Positions 43,243 to 52,956 are shown, counted from the stretch's first letter. The stretch is DNA of 64,000 nucleotides from Mesorhizobium amorphae CCNWGS0123 (GCF_001686985.1 NZ_CP015318.1:3780001-3844000), one strand, 5' to 3'. Notes: a model not told the origin generated them from the sequence alone. Numbers and translations are program-made.

Positions 43243-44280
43243 TCATTGACGCGACGACCAGACCGGAAACAGATCGCCGTCGGCCGGCGTCGCTGCATGC
43301 ACACCGCGGCTGATGGCGCGCGCCATGGTGGCGCCGGCCGCGGCGTACAGATCGATGGCGTCGTCGGCTGAAAGCGCAATGCCGCTCCTGCCGGTCGCCA
43401 GAGCGAACACCAGATCGCCATCGGCCGGCGTGTGTGTCGGCCAGATGGCGCGCACGAAGCCGTCATGCGCCGATATCGCCAGACGCTTGGCGGCGGCCTT
43501 GGAGAGGACGGCGTCCGTAGCGATCACGGCGATGGTGGTGTTGCCGCCGGTCTCCGCCTGCCTGTCGCTATCCTTGCCGGTGAACTTGCGGTCGCGGAAC
43601 TTCAACAGGATCCGTCTTGCGTCTTCCGGCATCGGCGAGGGATAGCCAAGCCCGCCGAACTCGTCGCCGATCTCGAAAGGCGCCGCCCAGAAGTGGCGGG
43701 TTCGCCCGACGGTCACCGAGCCGGTCGGGTTGACGGCGGCGAGCGCGCCGATGGTGACGCCGCTTTCCAGCAGCAGTGAAGCCGAACCGAGTCCGCCTTT
43801 GAGGCCCGGCGTCAGCGCGCCGGTGCCGGCGCCGGCCGTGCCGAGAGCAAAGTCGGCCGCGGCGGCCTGGGCGGCTTCGTAGCCGAGCTCCCGGTAGGGC
43901 GGATAGCGGCCCCAGTCCTTGTCGCCGCCATTGCGCAGGTCGAACAGGATCGCAGCCGGCACGATCGGCACGCGAAAGCCGCCGACCTCGACGCCGATGT
44001 TCCTCTCGCGCAAGGCCGCCTGTACGCCGGATGCGGCATCGAGCCCAAAGGCCGAGCCGCCGGAGAGCACAACGGCATGGATCGCCTCGATGGAATTCTG
44101 CGGCTCGAGCAGGTCGGTCTCGCGCGTGCCGGGCGCGCCGCCCAGCACCTGTACGCCCGCCACCGCCGGTTCGTCGCAAAGCAGGGCGGTCACGCCCGAC
44201 TTCAGCCTGGCGTCGGCGGCGTTGCCGACGCGCAGGCCGGCGACATCGGTGATCAGGTTGCGCGGGCCGGTGCGGAACAT
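43243..44280 (-). CDS. P1 family (DmpA-type) peptidase
   Basis: The 345-residue protein belongs to the self-processing N-terminal nucleophile hydrolases of family P1, which include DmpA and beta-peptidyl aminopeptidases. Visible blocks are N-L-I-T-D-V-A-G-L-R-V-G near the start, S-G-G-S-A-F-G-L-D-A-A near residue 73, and G-L-G-S-A near 167, where the nucleophile and cleavage site are expected. The start is an ATG at 44280 that overlaps the binding-protein stop. It may process D-amino acid or beta-peptides. Confidence 0.85.
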   Translation of the reverse strand: MFRTGPRNLITDVAGLRVGNAADARLKSGVTALLCDEPAVAGVQVLGGAPGTRETDLLEPQNSIEAIHAVVLSGGSAFGLDAASGVQAALRERNIGVEVGGFRVPIVPAAILFDLRNGGDKDWGRYPPYRELGYEAAQAAAADFALGTAGAGTGALTPGLKGGLGSASLLLESGVTIGALAAVNPTGSVTVGRTRHFWAAPFEIGDEFGGLGYPSPMPEDARRILLKFRDRKFTGKDSDRQAETGGNTTIAVIATDAVLSKAAAKRLAISAHDGFVRAIWPTHTPADGDLVFALATGRSGIALSADDAIDLYAAAGATMARAISRGVHAATPADGDLFPVWSSRQ

Positions 44281-45350
44281 CACTGCGTCTCGAAAGGCAC
44301 AAAACGTGTCCCGTCGAAACGGAACGCGCGGTAGGGGTTTTGGCTGAGATCGCCCTTTTCGTCGAAACGGACCGGCCCGATCGCAGTGGTGAAGTCATGC
44401 GCGGTGAGCATCTCCGCCAGCGGTTTGCCGGAGGTCTCGGCCGCCGCCACGGCCGCCCTGGCGATCTCGACCGCCGCATAGGCGGGCAGCGCGTAGCCTT
44501 CTGGAATGATACTCTTTGCAGCGAATGCCTCGAGCACCTTGGGATCGGCGACATCGACCCATTCGGGTGGGGCGATCATCAGCGTACCCGCCGCATAGGG
44601 CACGTCGCCCGGCGGCGTGCGCATATTTTCGCCGCCGGCAAAGGTCATGCCGGCATCGAGCTTGCCGGCATCGCGGCCCATGATGGCGATGTCGTCGCCG
44701 TCGCCGCCGGCGAAGACATGCGTTGCGCCGGATTTCTTCAGCCGGCCGATCAGCCCGATCTGGTTGTCGAGCTGCGGCCGGAACGTGTCGACGAACACCG
44801 GTTTCAGCCTTGCCTGCTCGGCTGCCGCCCTTAGCGTCTCGGCGATCTCGCGGCCGTAGATGGTGCCGTCGTCGACGATGGCGAAAAGCTCCTTCTGCCA
44901 GAGCTTGGTAAGGATGGTGGCGACGGCATTGCGCTCGTCGTCGCCGCGCGGGCCTAGCCGATAGACCGGCCAGCCGGTCTTGGCGCGCCGGTCGGTCAGG
45001 CTTTCGGTGCGCACGCCGATGGTGATGACCGGGATGCCGGCGTCCTTGAGGATCGGCAGCGCCGCCTCGATCGCGTCGGTGCAGAGAAAGCCGACGACCA
45101 CGCTGACTTTCGCGGCGGCGAAGTTGCGTGCGGCGGCAGCGCCGCCGTCGGCCGTGCAGGCATCGTCGACCGTCTTGATTTCGGCGCCGTTCGCCTCGGC
45201 CGCAAGGCTGGCCCCGGCCTCGATCTGCTTGCCGAGGATCTCAGACGGGCCAGACAGAGGTGCGGCGACGCCGACAAGCAGTGTCTGGGCGCTGACACCT
45301 GCAGGGAAAAGCCAGAGCAGTGCCGCTATCGTCGCTGTCCAGGGTCGCAT
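44280..45350 (-). CDS. ABC transporter substrate-binding protein (branched-chain amino acid type)
   Basis: The 356-residue protein has a signal peptide and the type I periplasmic-binding fold with G-V-A-A-P-L-S-G-P-S-E-I-L-G-K-Q at the mature start, as in LivJ-like proteins. V-V-V-G-F-L-C-T-D-A is near residue 85. No permease or ATPase gene is nearby, so it is an orphan. It overlaps the P1 peptidase gene, so the ligand may be a peptide or amino acid. The start ATG at 45350 is chosen because it gives a normal signal sequence. Confidence 0.85.
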   Translation of the reverse strand: MRPWTATIAALLWLFPAGVSAQTLLVGVAAPLSGPSEILGKQIEAGASLAAEANGAEIKTVDDACTADGGAAAARNFAAAKVSVVVGFLCTDAIEAALPILKDAGIPVITIGVRTESLTDRRAKTGWPVYRLGPRGDDERNAVATILTKLWQKELFAIVDDGTIYGREIAETLRAAAEQARLKPVFVDTFRPQLDNQIGLIGRLKKSGATHVFAGGDGDDIAIMGRDAGKLDAGMTFAGGENMRTPPGDVPYAAGTLMIAPPEWVDVADPKVLEAFAAKSIIPEGYALPAYAAVEIARAAVAAAETSGKPLAEMLTAHDFTTAIGPVRFDEKGDLSQNPYRAFRFDGTRFVPFETQ

Positions 45351-45531
45351 TCTGACGAAGAATTCCTCCGTGCCGGATGCATGCTCCCGGCGCCTCTTCC
45401 CGCCAAGACCTAAAGGCTGCTCGTCCCGGGTGCAACACGCGAATTTCGGGATGTGGGTCAAGCACTTCGCTTGTGGCATGCCGTATGCCGCCATATATAA
45501 CGATCGGGTTTCGACTTGTGGAAAATCATCA

Positions 45532-46026
45532 GTGCTGAAGAAGAATGACATCGGGCCGCAGGCCTATCGCGACGCGATGGCGCATTTTGCCGGCCACGTC
45601 CATGTGGTGACCACAGACGGCCCCGCCGGCAGGCGTGGTGCGACGGTCATCGCTGCCTGTTCGGTGTCGGACACGCCGCCAACGGTTCTTGTCTGCCTCA
45701 ACCGTGAGAATCCCAAGAACGAGCCTTTCGTGAAAAACGGCAAATTCGCGTTGAATACGCTGGCTTCGCACCAGGAACCGCTGTCGATCGGGTTTTCCGG
45801 CATCACCGGCCTGCCGGTCGAGGAGCGTTTCGCGCTCGGCGAGTGGGATGTCATCTCGACCGGCGCGCCGACCTTGAAGGGTGCGCTCGCCGTGTTCGAC
45901 TGCGAGCTGTTCGACACCAAGGATCTGGCCACCCACCGTGTGCTTTTTGGCAAGGTGACAGGCCTGCGCATCGGCGATAATTTGCGGCCGCTGATCTATC
46001 ACGACCGCGCCTACCGCGCGCTCTAG
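45532..46026 (+). CDS. Flavin reductase family protein
   Basis: The 164-residue protein has the flavin reductase-like split barrel: Y-R-D-A-M-A-H-F-A-G-H-V-H-V-V-T-T, A-C-S-V-S-D-T-P-P-T-V-L-V-C-L-N and N-P-K-N-E-P-F-V-K-N. Such proteins reduce FMN for oxygenases or act on aromatic compounds. The start is uncertain. A GTG at 45532 gives the family length, and an ATG at 45478 is possible. It runs 34 bases ahead of the CoxD-like gene and is divergent from the binding protein. Confidence 0.82.
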   Translation: MLKKNDIGPQAYRDAMAHFAGHVHVVTTDGPAGRRGATVIAACSVSDTPPTVLVCLNRENPKNEPFVKNGKFALNTLASHQEPLSIGFSGITGLPVEERFALGEWDVISTGAPTLKGALAVFDCELFDTKDLATHRVLFGKVTGLRIGDNLRPLIYHDRAYRAL

Positions 46027-46060
46027 AGGGCTCTGGATGGGCCGCAGCCACGGAGACAGG

Positions 46061-46990
46061 ATGACCGAGCTGAAACCGCGCCCGGCGCCGCGGACGATCG
46101 ACGAGACGCTCGATCTCCTGACCGGCGCGGACTATGTGGCGGATCGGTCGCTGGCGACGGTTCTGTTTCTCTCTCTGCGCATGCAGCGGCCGCTGTTCCT
46201 CGAGGGCGAGGCCGGCGTCGGCAAGACCGAGATCGCCAAGGTGCTGGCGCAGGCGCTCGGCCGCCGGCTGATCCGCCTGCAATGCTATGAAGGGCTCGAC
46301 GTCTCTTCCGCCGTCTACGAGTGGAACTATGCCGCGCAGATGATCGAGATCCGCATGGAGGAGGCGGCCGGCAAGGTCGTGCGCTCCGACATGGAACGCA
46401 ATGTATTCTCCGAAAAATACCTGATCCGCCGCCCGGTGCTCGACGCGCTGACCGGCAAGGCGGGTGCGGCCCCGGTGTTCCTGATCGACGAACTCGACCG
46501 CACCGACGAGGCCTTCGAGGCGTACCTGCTCGAGATACTCTCCGATTTCCAGGTGACGGTGCCGGAGCTCGGCACGATCAGGGCGGAAGAGCCGCCGATC
46601 GTCATCATCACCACCAATCGCACCCGCGAGATCCACGACGCGCTGAAGCGGCGCTGCCTCTACCACTGGGTCGACTATCCCAATGCCGAGCGCGAGCTGG
46701 AGATCGTGCACAGGAAGGTGCCGCAGGCCAACAGCCGGCTTTCGGCCGAAGTGGTGTCGTTCATCCAGAAACTGCGCCAGGTCGAGCTGTTCAAGGCGCC
46801 GGGCGTTGCCGAGACCATCGACTGGGCCGGCGCGCTGACCGAACTCGACAAGGTGGCGCTCGATCCCGAAACCGTGTCCGACACGATCGGCGTGCTGTTG
46901 AAATACCAGGACGACATTGCCCGCATCGGTGCGGGTGAGGGCCGGCGCATCCTCGACGAGGTCAAGGCCGAGCTCGCGGCGGCGGAGTAA
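46061..46990 (+). CDS. CoxD-like MoxR AAA+ ATPase
   Basis: The 309-residue AAA+ protein has Walker A G-E-A-G-V-G-K-T at 49-56, Walker B F-L-I-D-E-L-D near 150 and T-T-N-R-T-R sensor 1 near 195. It matches the CoxD type of MoxR ATPases, which help build the Mo/Cu site of CO dehydrogenase-like enzymes. The ATG at 46061 follows GGAGACAGG. An ATG eight codons earlier is less likely. A CoxE-like gene follows by 4 bases. Confidence 0.87.
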   Translation: MTELKPRPAPRTIDETLDLLTGADYVADRSLATVLFLSLRMQRPLFLEGEAGVGKTEIAKVLAQALGRRLIRLQCYEGLDVSSAVYEWNYAAQMIEIRMEEAAGKVVRSDMERNVFSEKYLIRRPVLDALTGKAGAAPVFLIDELDRTDEAFEAYLLEILSDFQVTVPELGTIRAEEPPIVIITTNRTREIHDALKRRCLYHWVDYPNAERELEIVHRKVPQANSRLSAEVVSFIQKLRQVELFKAPGVAETIDWAGALTELDKVALDPETVSDTIGVLLKYQDDIARIGAGEGRRILDEVKAELAAAE

Positions 46991-46994
46991 GGCA

Positions 46995-48245
46995 ATGAAG
47001 GCGCCGCGTCCCGATCCCGGAGAGGCGATAGTGGACGGGCGCATCGCCGACAACATCGTCTATTTCGCCCGCACCTTGCGCAAGGCCGGCATGCGGGTCG
47101 GGCCGGCCTCGGTCAAGGATGCCATCGAGGCGGTGCTCGCCGCCGGCATCGGGTCGCGCGACGATTTCTACTGGACGCTGCATGCCGTGCTGGTCTCCAG
47201 GCATGAGGATCATCCGACCTTCGACGAAGCCTTCCGGCTGTTCTGGAAATCGCGCGAGCTGATCGAAAAGATGCTGGCGATGTTTTCGCCGGTGGCACCG
47301 GACAACAAAGAGAAGCAAAAGCCCCGCGCGGCCGAGAACCGCGTCAGCCAGGCGATGTTCGAGGGTCATCAGAAGAACCAGCCGGTGCAGGAAATCCCGG
47401 AGATCGAGGTCGACGCCCGTTTCACCTTCTCCGGCAACGAGGTGCTGCGCGGCAAGGACTTTGCCCAGATGGACGCCGCCGAGATGGCCGATGCCAAGAA
47501 GGCGATCGCTCAGTTGCGGTTGCCCTTCGACATGGTCAGGACACGCCGCTTCAAGGCCGATGCGCATGGCCGCCGTGTCGATCCGCGCGCCATGATGCGC
47601 TCGGCCGCGCGCACCGGTGGCGAGCTGATCCTGCCGAAATTCCGCTCCGCCCGCGAGGTCCATCCGCCGCTGGTGGTACTGGCCGATATTTCCGGATCGA
47701 TGAGCCAGTACACACGCATCTTCCTGCATTTCCTGCATGCATTGACCGAAAAGCGCCGGCGCGTGCACGCCTTCGTCTTCGGCACCAGGCTGACCAATCT
47801 GACGCGGCAGATGCGCCATCGCGATCCCGATGCCGCGCTCGCGGATTGTTCGGCGGCAGTGAAGGACTGGTCCGGCGGCACCCGCATCGGCGACACGCTG
47901 GCCGAGTTCAACCGTCTGTGGTCACGCCGCGTGCTGGGGCAGGGCGCGGTGGTACTTCTGATCACCGACGGGTTGGAGCGCGACGACGTCGCCGGCCTGT
48001 CGGAGGAGATGGAGCGTCTGCACAAATCGTGCCGGCGGTTGATCTGGCTGAACCCGCTGCTGCGCTTCGACGGATTCGAGGCGCGCGCCCGCGGCGTCAA
48101 GGCGATGCTGCCGCATGTCGATGAATTCCGCTCGGTGCACAACCTCGATGCGCTGGCCGATCTCTGCGCCTCGCTGGACAAGAAGTCGGCCGGCTCGGTC
48201 GATCCGCGCCGCTGGCTGGATGCTGGCGCGCGGCGGGCCGCATAG
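46995..48245 (+). CDS. CoxE-like VWA domain protein
   Basis: The 416-residue protein has the CoxE arrangement: an N-terminal helical domain and a C-terminal VWA domain with MIDAS motif D231-I-S-G-S-M-S and S-G-G-T-R-I-G near 300. CoxE works with the CoxD ATPase in Mo-Cu site maturation. Start ATG at 46995. The pairing MoxR then VWA is the hallmark of this module. Confidence 0.87.
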   Translation: MKAPRPDPGEAIVDGRIADNIVYFARTLRKAGMRVGPASVKDAIEAVLAAGIGSRDDFYWTLHAVLVSRHEDHPTFDEAFRLFWKSRELIEKMLAMFSPVAPDNKEKQKPRAAENRVSQAMFEGHQKNQPVQEIPEIEVDARFTFSGNEVLRGKDFAQMDAAEMADAKKAIAQLRLPFDMVRTRRFKADAHGRRVDPRAMMRSAARTGGELILPKFRSAREVHPPLVVLADISGSMSQYTRIFLHFLHALTEKRRRVHAFVFGTRLTNLTRQMRHRDPDAALADCSAAVKDWSGGTRIGDTLAEFNRLWSRRVLGQGAVVLLITDGLERDDVAGLSEEMERLHKSCRRLIWLNPLLRFDGFEARARGVKAMLPHVDEFRSVHNLDALADLCASLDKKSAGSVDPRRWLDAGARRAA

Positions 48246-48257
48246 CCATATGTATGC

Positions 48258-48293
48258 GAAAACAGACTTCCAGAGAAAAACAGACTTCAAGAG
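48258..48293 (+). repeat. Two tandem 18-bp repeats before the XdhC N-terminal gene
   Basis: Two 18-base units with the shared core AAAACAGACTTC differ at two positions. They lie 9-44 bases before the ATG at 48302 and encode a repeated K-Q-T-S-R-E in the open frame above it. The second copy provides AGAGAAG next to the start. Confidence 0.7.
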
Positions 48294-48301
48294 AAGTGAT
48301 T

Positions 48302-48640
<339 letters not shown>

Positions 48641-48646
48641 CCTCCG

Positions 48647-49351
48647 ATGGATCCGTACGCGCTCAAGACATTGAATGCCGAACGCCGCGCCCGCCGTGCG
48701 GCGATCCTGGTCACCGACCTCGGTGACGGCCGCGACCGCATCGTGCGCGAGGGCGACCAGGTCGCCGGTGACCTCGGAGTGGCGATCGACAGGGCGTTTC
48801 GGACCGGCAATTCGGGTTCTGTCGAGGCGGAAGGCCGGACCTTCTTCCTCAACGCCCATCTGCCGCAGCCACGACTGGTGGTGGTCGGCGCCGTGCATAT
48901 CAGCCAGGCCCTGGCGCCGATGGCGAGGATCGCCGGCTATCCGGTCGAGATCATCGATCCGCGCACCGCCTTCGCCACGCCGGACCGCTTTCCCGACGTT
49001 GCGCTCTCTGCCGAATGGCCAGAGGATGTGCTGACGCGCCAGCCGTTGGACAGTTACACGGCGCTCGCCGCCGTCACCCATGATCCGAAGATCGACGATT
49101 TTGCGCTGAAGGCGGCACTCGACGCCAACTGCTTCTATGTTGGCGCGCTTGGCAGCCGCAAGACGCACGCCAAGCGTGTCGAGCGCTTGCTGGCATTGGG
49201 CGCGAGTGCCGACCAGATCGCCCGCATCCACGCGCCGATCGGCCTCGATATTGGTGCTGCGAGCCCGGCGGAGATCGCTGTCGCCATCCTTGCCCAGACC
49301 ATTCATGCTTTTCGTTCGCGCGGCCTGGAAAGCAAAGGCGCGGTGGCGTGA
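48647..49351 (+). CDS. XdhC/CoxI C-terminal Rossmann domain protein
   Basis: The 234-residue protein is the C-terminal half of the XdhC/CoxI fold, with L-V-V-V-G-A-V-H-I-S-Q-A near residue 83, V-T-H-D-P-K-I-D near 145, Y-V-G-A-L-G-S-R-K-T-H near 165 and a P-I-G-L-D-I-G-A block near the end. It is the partner of the preceding gene. The MoeA-MocA gene overlaps it by four bases. Confidence 0.87.
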   Translation: MDPYALKTLNAERRARRAAILVTDLGDGRDRIVREGDQVAGDLGVAIDRAFRTGNSGSVEAEGRTFFLNAHLPQPRLVVVGAVHISQALAPMARIAGYPVEIIDPRTAFATPDRFPDVALSAEWPEDVLTRQPLDSYTALAAVTHDPKIDDFALKAALDANCFYVGALGSRKTHAKRVERLLALGASADQIARIHAPIGLDIGAASPAEIAVAILAQTIHAFRSRGLESKGAVA

Positions 49352-50958
49352 AATTCGGTCCGGTCCCGATCGATCAGGCCGAAGGCGCGGTGCTGGCGCA
49401 CGCCACCACGGCCGGCGAGCGGCGCTTCCGCAAGGCGCATAGGCTGAGCGCCGAGGATGTGTCGGCGCTAAAGGCCGCCGGGATCACCGAGGTTGTTGCA
49501 GCCGTGCTGGCCGCCGATGATCTCGGCGAGGATGCGGCGGCTGAAATGATCGCCGCTAGCATGAGCCATCGCAACATCGAGGCGAAGCCCGCCGCGACCG
49601 GCCGGGTCAACCTCCATGCCGAGACGGCCGGTGTCTTCACCGTCGACGCGGCGATGGTCGATGCCATCAATGCCGTCGACCCGACCATCACCATCGCCAC
49701 GCTGGCGCAGCACGCGCCGGTCGAGAAGGGCCAGATGGTGGCGACGGTGAAGATCATTCCCTTCGCCGTGGCAACCGCTTTGGTCGATAGGGTGGCAAGG
49801 ATCTGCGCCAGCGGCGAGATCTTCGCCGTCAATGCCTACCGGCCGGTGCGCGTCGGCGTCATCCAGACCGTGCTGCCCGGCATCAAGTCGAGCGTGCTCG
49901 ACAAGACGCTCCGCGTCACCGAAGCGCGGCTGGCACGCTCCGGCGGACGGTTGACGGCCGAGCGCCGCACGCCGCACGAAATCGCGCCGGTCGCGGAGGC
50001 AGCGGCGTCGCTGGCGCGCGACAACGATATGGTGGTGATCTTCGGCGCTTCGGCGATGAGCGACTTCGCCGATGTCGTTCCGGCAGCGATCGAACAGGCT
50101 GGCGGCACCGTCATCCGCGCGGGCATGCCCGTCGATCCCGGCAATCTGCTGGTGCTCGGCACGCTTGACGGCAAACGCGTCATCGGCGCACCGGGCTGCG
50201 CCCGCAGTCCCAAGGAAAACGGTTTTGACTGGGTGCTCGACCGGCTGATCGCCGGGCTCGACGTGACGGCCGGCGACATCGCCGGCATGGGTGTCGGCGG
50301 GCTGCTGATGGAGATCCCGACCCGGCCGCAGCCGCGCGAGCCGCTGCCGGCGAGAGCCGAGTTGAAGGTCGATATCGTGCTTCTGGCCGCCGGCCGCTCC
50401 AGCCGAATGGGCGGGCCGAACAAGCTCCTGGCGCTGTTCGACGGCAAGCCGCTGGTGCGCCGCGCCGCCGAGCGCGCGCTGGGCTCGATGGCAGCGAACA
50501 CAATCGTCGTCACTGGCCACCAGCAGGAGCGGGTGCGCGCGGCTATGTTGGGCCTCGATGTCACGCTGGCCGACAATCCGGATTTCGCTGACGGCCTGTC
50601 CTCTTCGTTGAAGGCCGGTATCGCCCGGGTTGCGGGCGATACGGCCGGCGCCATGATCGTTCTTGGCGACATGCCAGGCGTCTCGGCGGCCGACCTCGAC
50701 GGGCTGATCGACGCCTTCCGCAGATCCGGCGGCCGCTCGGTGGTGCGCGCCGCGCATGATGGCAGGCGCGGTAATCCGGTGCTGCTGCCGCGTTCATTGT
50801 TTCCGGCCATCGCACATCTCGAAGGCGATACAGGTGCGCGCCATCTGGTCGAGGCTGAGGGGCTCGATGTGATCGATGTCGAGATCGGCGAAGGGGCTGC
50901 TGTCGACGTCGACACCCGCGAGGCGCTGGAAGGCGCCGGCGGCGTGCTGCAGGATTGA
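49348..50958 (+). CDS. MoeA-like/MocA-like fusion for molybdenum cofactor modification
   Basis: The 536-residue protein joins a molybdopterin-binding (MoeA/MoCF-like) domain, residues 1-330, with a nucleotidyltransferase, residues 342-530. The second domain shows L-A-A-G-R-S-S-R-M-G-G-P-N-K near 346 and V-T-G-H-Q-Q-E-R, as in MocA, which transfers CMP to Mo-molybdopterin to make MCD. The GTG start overlaps the XdhC stop. It fits cofactor supply for a CODH or xanthine dehydrogenase-like enzyme. Confidence 0.87.
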   Translation: MKFGPVPIDQAEGAVLAHATTAGERRFRKAHRLSAEDVSALKAAGITEVVAAVLAADDLGEDAAAEMIAASMSHRNIEAKPAATGRVNLHAETAGVFTVDAAMVDAINAVDPTITIATLAQHAPVEKGQMVATVKIIPFAVATALVDRVARICASGEIFAVNAYRPVRVGVIQTVLPGIKSSVLDKTLRVTEARLARSGGRLTAERRTPHEIAPVAEAAASLARDNDMVVIFGASAMSDFADVVPAAIEQAGGTVIRAGMPVDPGNLLVLGTLDGKRVIGAPGCARSPKENGFDWVLDRLIAGLDVTAGDIAGMGVGGLLMEIPTRPQPREPLPARAELKVDIVLLAAGRSSRMGGPNKLLALFDGKPLVRRAAERALGSMAANTIVVTGHQQERVRAAMLGLDVTLADNPDFADGLSSSLKAGIARVAGDTAGAMIVLGDMPGVSAADLDGLIDAFRRSGGRSVVRAAHDGRRGNPVLLPRSLFPAIAHLEGDTGARHLVEAEGLDVIDVEIGEGAAVDVDTREALEGAGGVLQD

Positions 50959-50990
50959 CAAACCGAAGCCGAAAAACGCATGCCTTGGGC

Positions 50991-51887
50991 ATGGCTATCC
51001 GTTTGCAGTTTCTCCGTCTCTATCTGGCCGCGATGGCTTTTGCCGCGTCTGGCGCTTACGCCGACGCCCTCGAACTAAAACCCTTCAAGGACGATCTCTT
51101 CGCCTATCCGGCGACGCTGTCCTCCGCCGACAACGGCGCCTACACGGTCATCGACTACCGCGAAATGCGCGACATCAATGCCCGTGACGAGGTGCCGGAG
51201 CGCCGGGTGCATGCCCAGTACACCGACACCGGCGTGCGCAAGGTACAGCAGGACCTGATGCTGAAGACCGACGCCGGTGATGTCAGGCACATCGCCGTCG
51301 GCAAGACCGAGGGCGCCGGCATCATCGTGCTCTACCTGCACGGGCAGGGCGGCAGCCGCAAACAGGGCGTTGACGACTTCACCTTCGGCGGCAATTTCAA
51401 TCGCCTCAAGAACCTGATGGCCGGCAATGGCGGCCTTTATCTCAGCCCGGATTTCACCGATTTCGGCGACACCGGTGCTGCCCAGGTGGCGGCGCTGATC
51501 GACCACTATGCCGAAGCCTCGCCGGCAGCGAAAATCTTCGTCGCCTGCGGCTCGATGGGCGGCTCGCTGTGCTGGAAGCTTGCCGCCCGCAACGACACCG
51601 GCCGGCGCATCGACGGGCTGCTGCTGCTCGGCTCGCTATGGGATGAGAGTTTCTTGTCGAGCCCCGCTTTCAGGCGCCATGTGCCGGTCTTCTTCGGCCA
51701 GGGCAGCAAGGACCCGGTATTTCCCGTGGAAAAGCAGGAAGCTTTCTTCCGCTCCATCATCGCCAGATCGAAAGCCTATCCGTACCCGACCCGCTTCGTC
51801 CGCTTCGAGACCGGCACCCACGGCACGCCGATCCGCATGACCGACTGGCGCGGCACGCTGAACTGGATGCTCACCAAGGCGCCTTGA
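50991..51887 (+). CDS. Secreted alpha/beta hydrolase
   Basis: The 298-residue protein has a signal peptide (L-Y-L-A-A-M-A-F-A-A-S-G-A-Y-A) and an alpha/beta hydrolase fold: Y-L-H-G-Q-G-G-S oxyanion loop, nucleophile in A-C-G-S-M-G-G-S, acid in Q-G-S-K-D-P-V-F-P, and His in T-G-T-H-G-T-P. Substrate unknown. Start ATG at 50991. It is 32 bases after the MoeA-MocA gene and may be in the same operon, though the function seems unrelated. Confidence 0.78.
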   Translation: MAIRLQFLRLYLAAMAFAASGAYADALELKPFKDDLFAYPATLSSADNGAYTVIDYREMRDINARDEVPERRVHAQYTDTGVRKVQQDLMLKTDAGDVRHIAVGKTEGAGIIVLYLHGQGGSRKQGVDDFTFGGNFNRLKNLMAGNGGLYLSPDFTDFGDTGAAQVAALIDHYAEASPAAKIFVACGSMGGSLCWKLAARNDTGRRIDGLLLLGSLWDESFLSSPAFRRHVPVFFGQGSKDPVFPVEKQEAFFRSIIARSKAYPYPTRFVRFETGTHGTPIRMTDWRGTLNWMLTKAP

Positions 51888-51909
51888 TCTGCGCCATCGC
51901 GGATCTCGT

Positions 51910-52956
51910 TCAAGGCGCTGTGTTGTAATCCAGAATGGTCTGCGGGTTGATCTCGCCGTCATAGGATGCGTCGACGTCATACTGCACCAGCGGGAAATTG
52001 CCGCTGCGAAACAGATAGGTGCCGGTCGACGAGGCGTCGCCGACGCCACGCCATTTGTTCATCGATGTGATCGTCCTGGTCTTGTCGTCATAATCGGAAT
52101 TGACCAGCTGGTCGTCGGTCTGGAAGCCGATGATGTGGACCGCCTCGACCTTGCCTTCGCTGTTGTTGTTTTCATAGCGGATGTCGAGCTCCGGCGAGGC
52201 GAACTGCAACTGCCTGACGCCCATGACGTCATCAGCGATGTAATAGACCGCGCTTTCATTGTAGGCAGCCATCGAGCAGAAGAAGCGGAACAGCCGCGTC
52301 TCGCGTTCGGGTTCGTCGGCGCCGGCATTCGCATCCTTGTAGTGCAGGCTGTATGCATCCGGCTCTGTTGTCGGCTTGCCGTCCGGGGTCTGCTTGTCGC
52401 ACTGGTCGCCATAGGTGGCGACGAAGGCCTTCTTGGCCTGTTCCAGCACCGTGTCCTGCTTCGGCGGCGGGCCATCGCCGCAGCTTGCCGGCACGGCGTC
52501 CTCGAAATTGGCCGTGGAGGGTTTCAGCGCACCCTTGTCGATGAGGATCGGCCGGAACGGCGGCTCCTGGGCCTGGGCGTTGACCTGGCGCAGCGTGTAG
52601 CAGCCTGCGAAGACCTTTGCTTCGCCGTTCTTGTCGGTGGCCTGGATGGCAACCGGCACATTGTAGAAAATGCTGCCGGCAGCGCCGTCACTGGAGGCGG
52701 CGCCGGTTTTGACGTCGACCTTGTCGGTGCCGTCATAGCCTTTGACGAATGTATCAAAATCCTTTGCCGGCTTTATATCGCCATAATAGTCCCAGGCGCG
52801 GGCGAATTCATGCCGGTTGATGGCGCTGTAGAGCGAACGGATGACCGCAGCGGCGTCCGACCGGTCGTCGACATAGGGCGCGTCTTCGGCGAAGGCTGTC
52901 TGGCTGATGGCGGCAAGGGAGAAGAAAGCGGTCGCGGCGAAAAGGGCGCTTCTCAT
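51910..52956 (-). CDS. DUF1176-like secreted protein
   Basis: The 348-residue protein has a signal peptide (cleavage near A-F-A) and a large periplasmic domain. It ends with K-W-R-G-V-G-D-A-S-S-T-G-T-Y-L-F-R-S-G-N-F, the C-terminal signature of DUF1176. Cysteines in A-G-C-Y, A-S-C-G, Q-C-D-K and F-F-C-S suggest disulfides. Function unknown. It is convergent with the hydrolase and divergent from the DUF1993 gene. Confidence 0.75.
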   Translation of the reverse strand: MRSALFAATAFFSLAAISQTAFAEDAPYVDDRSDAAAVIRSLYSAINRHEFARAWDYYGDIKPAKDFDTFVKGYDGTDKVDVKTGAASSDGAAGSIFYNVPVAIQATDKNGEAKVFAGCYTLRQVNAQAQEPPFRPILIDKGALKPSTANFEDAVPASCGDGPPPKQDTVLEQAKKAFVATYGDQCDKQTPDGKPTTEPDAYSLHYKDANAGADEPERETRLFRFFCSMAAYNESAVYYIADDVMGVRQLQFASPELDIRYENNNSEGKVEAVHIIGFQTDDQLVNSDYDDKTRTITSMNKWRGVGDASSTGTYLFRSGNFPLVQYDVDASYDGEINPQTILDYNTAP

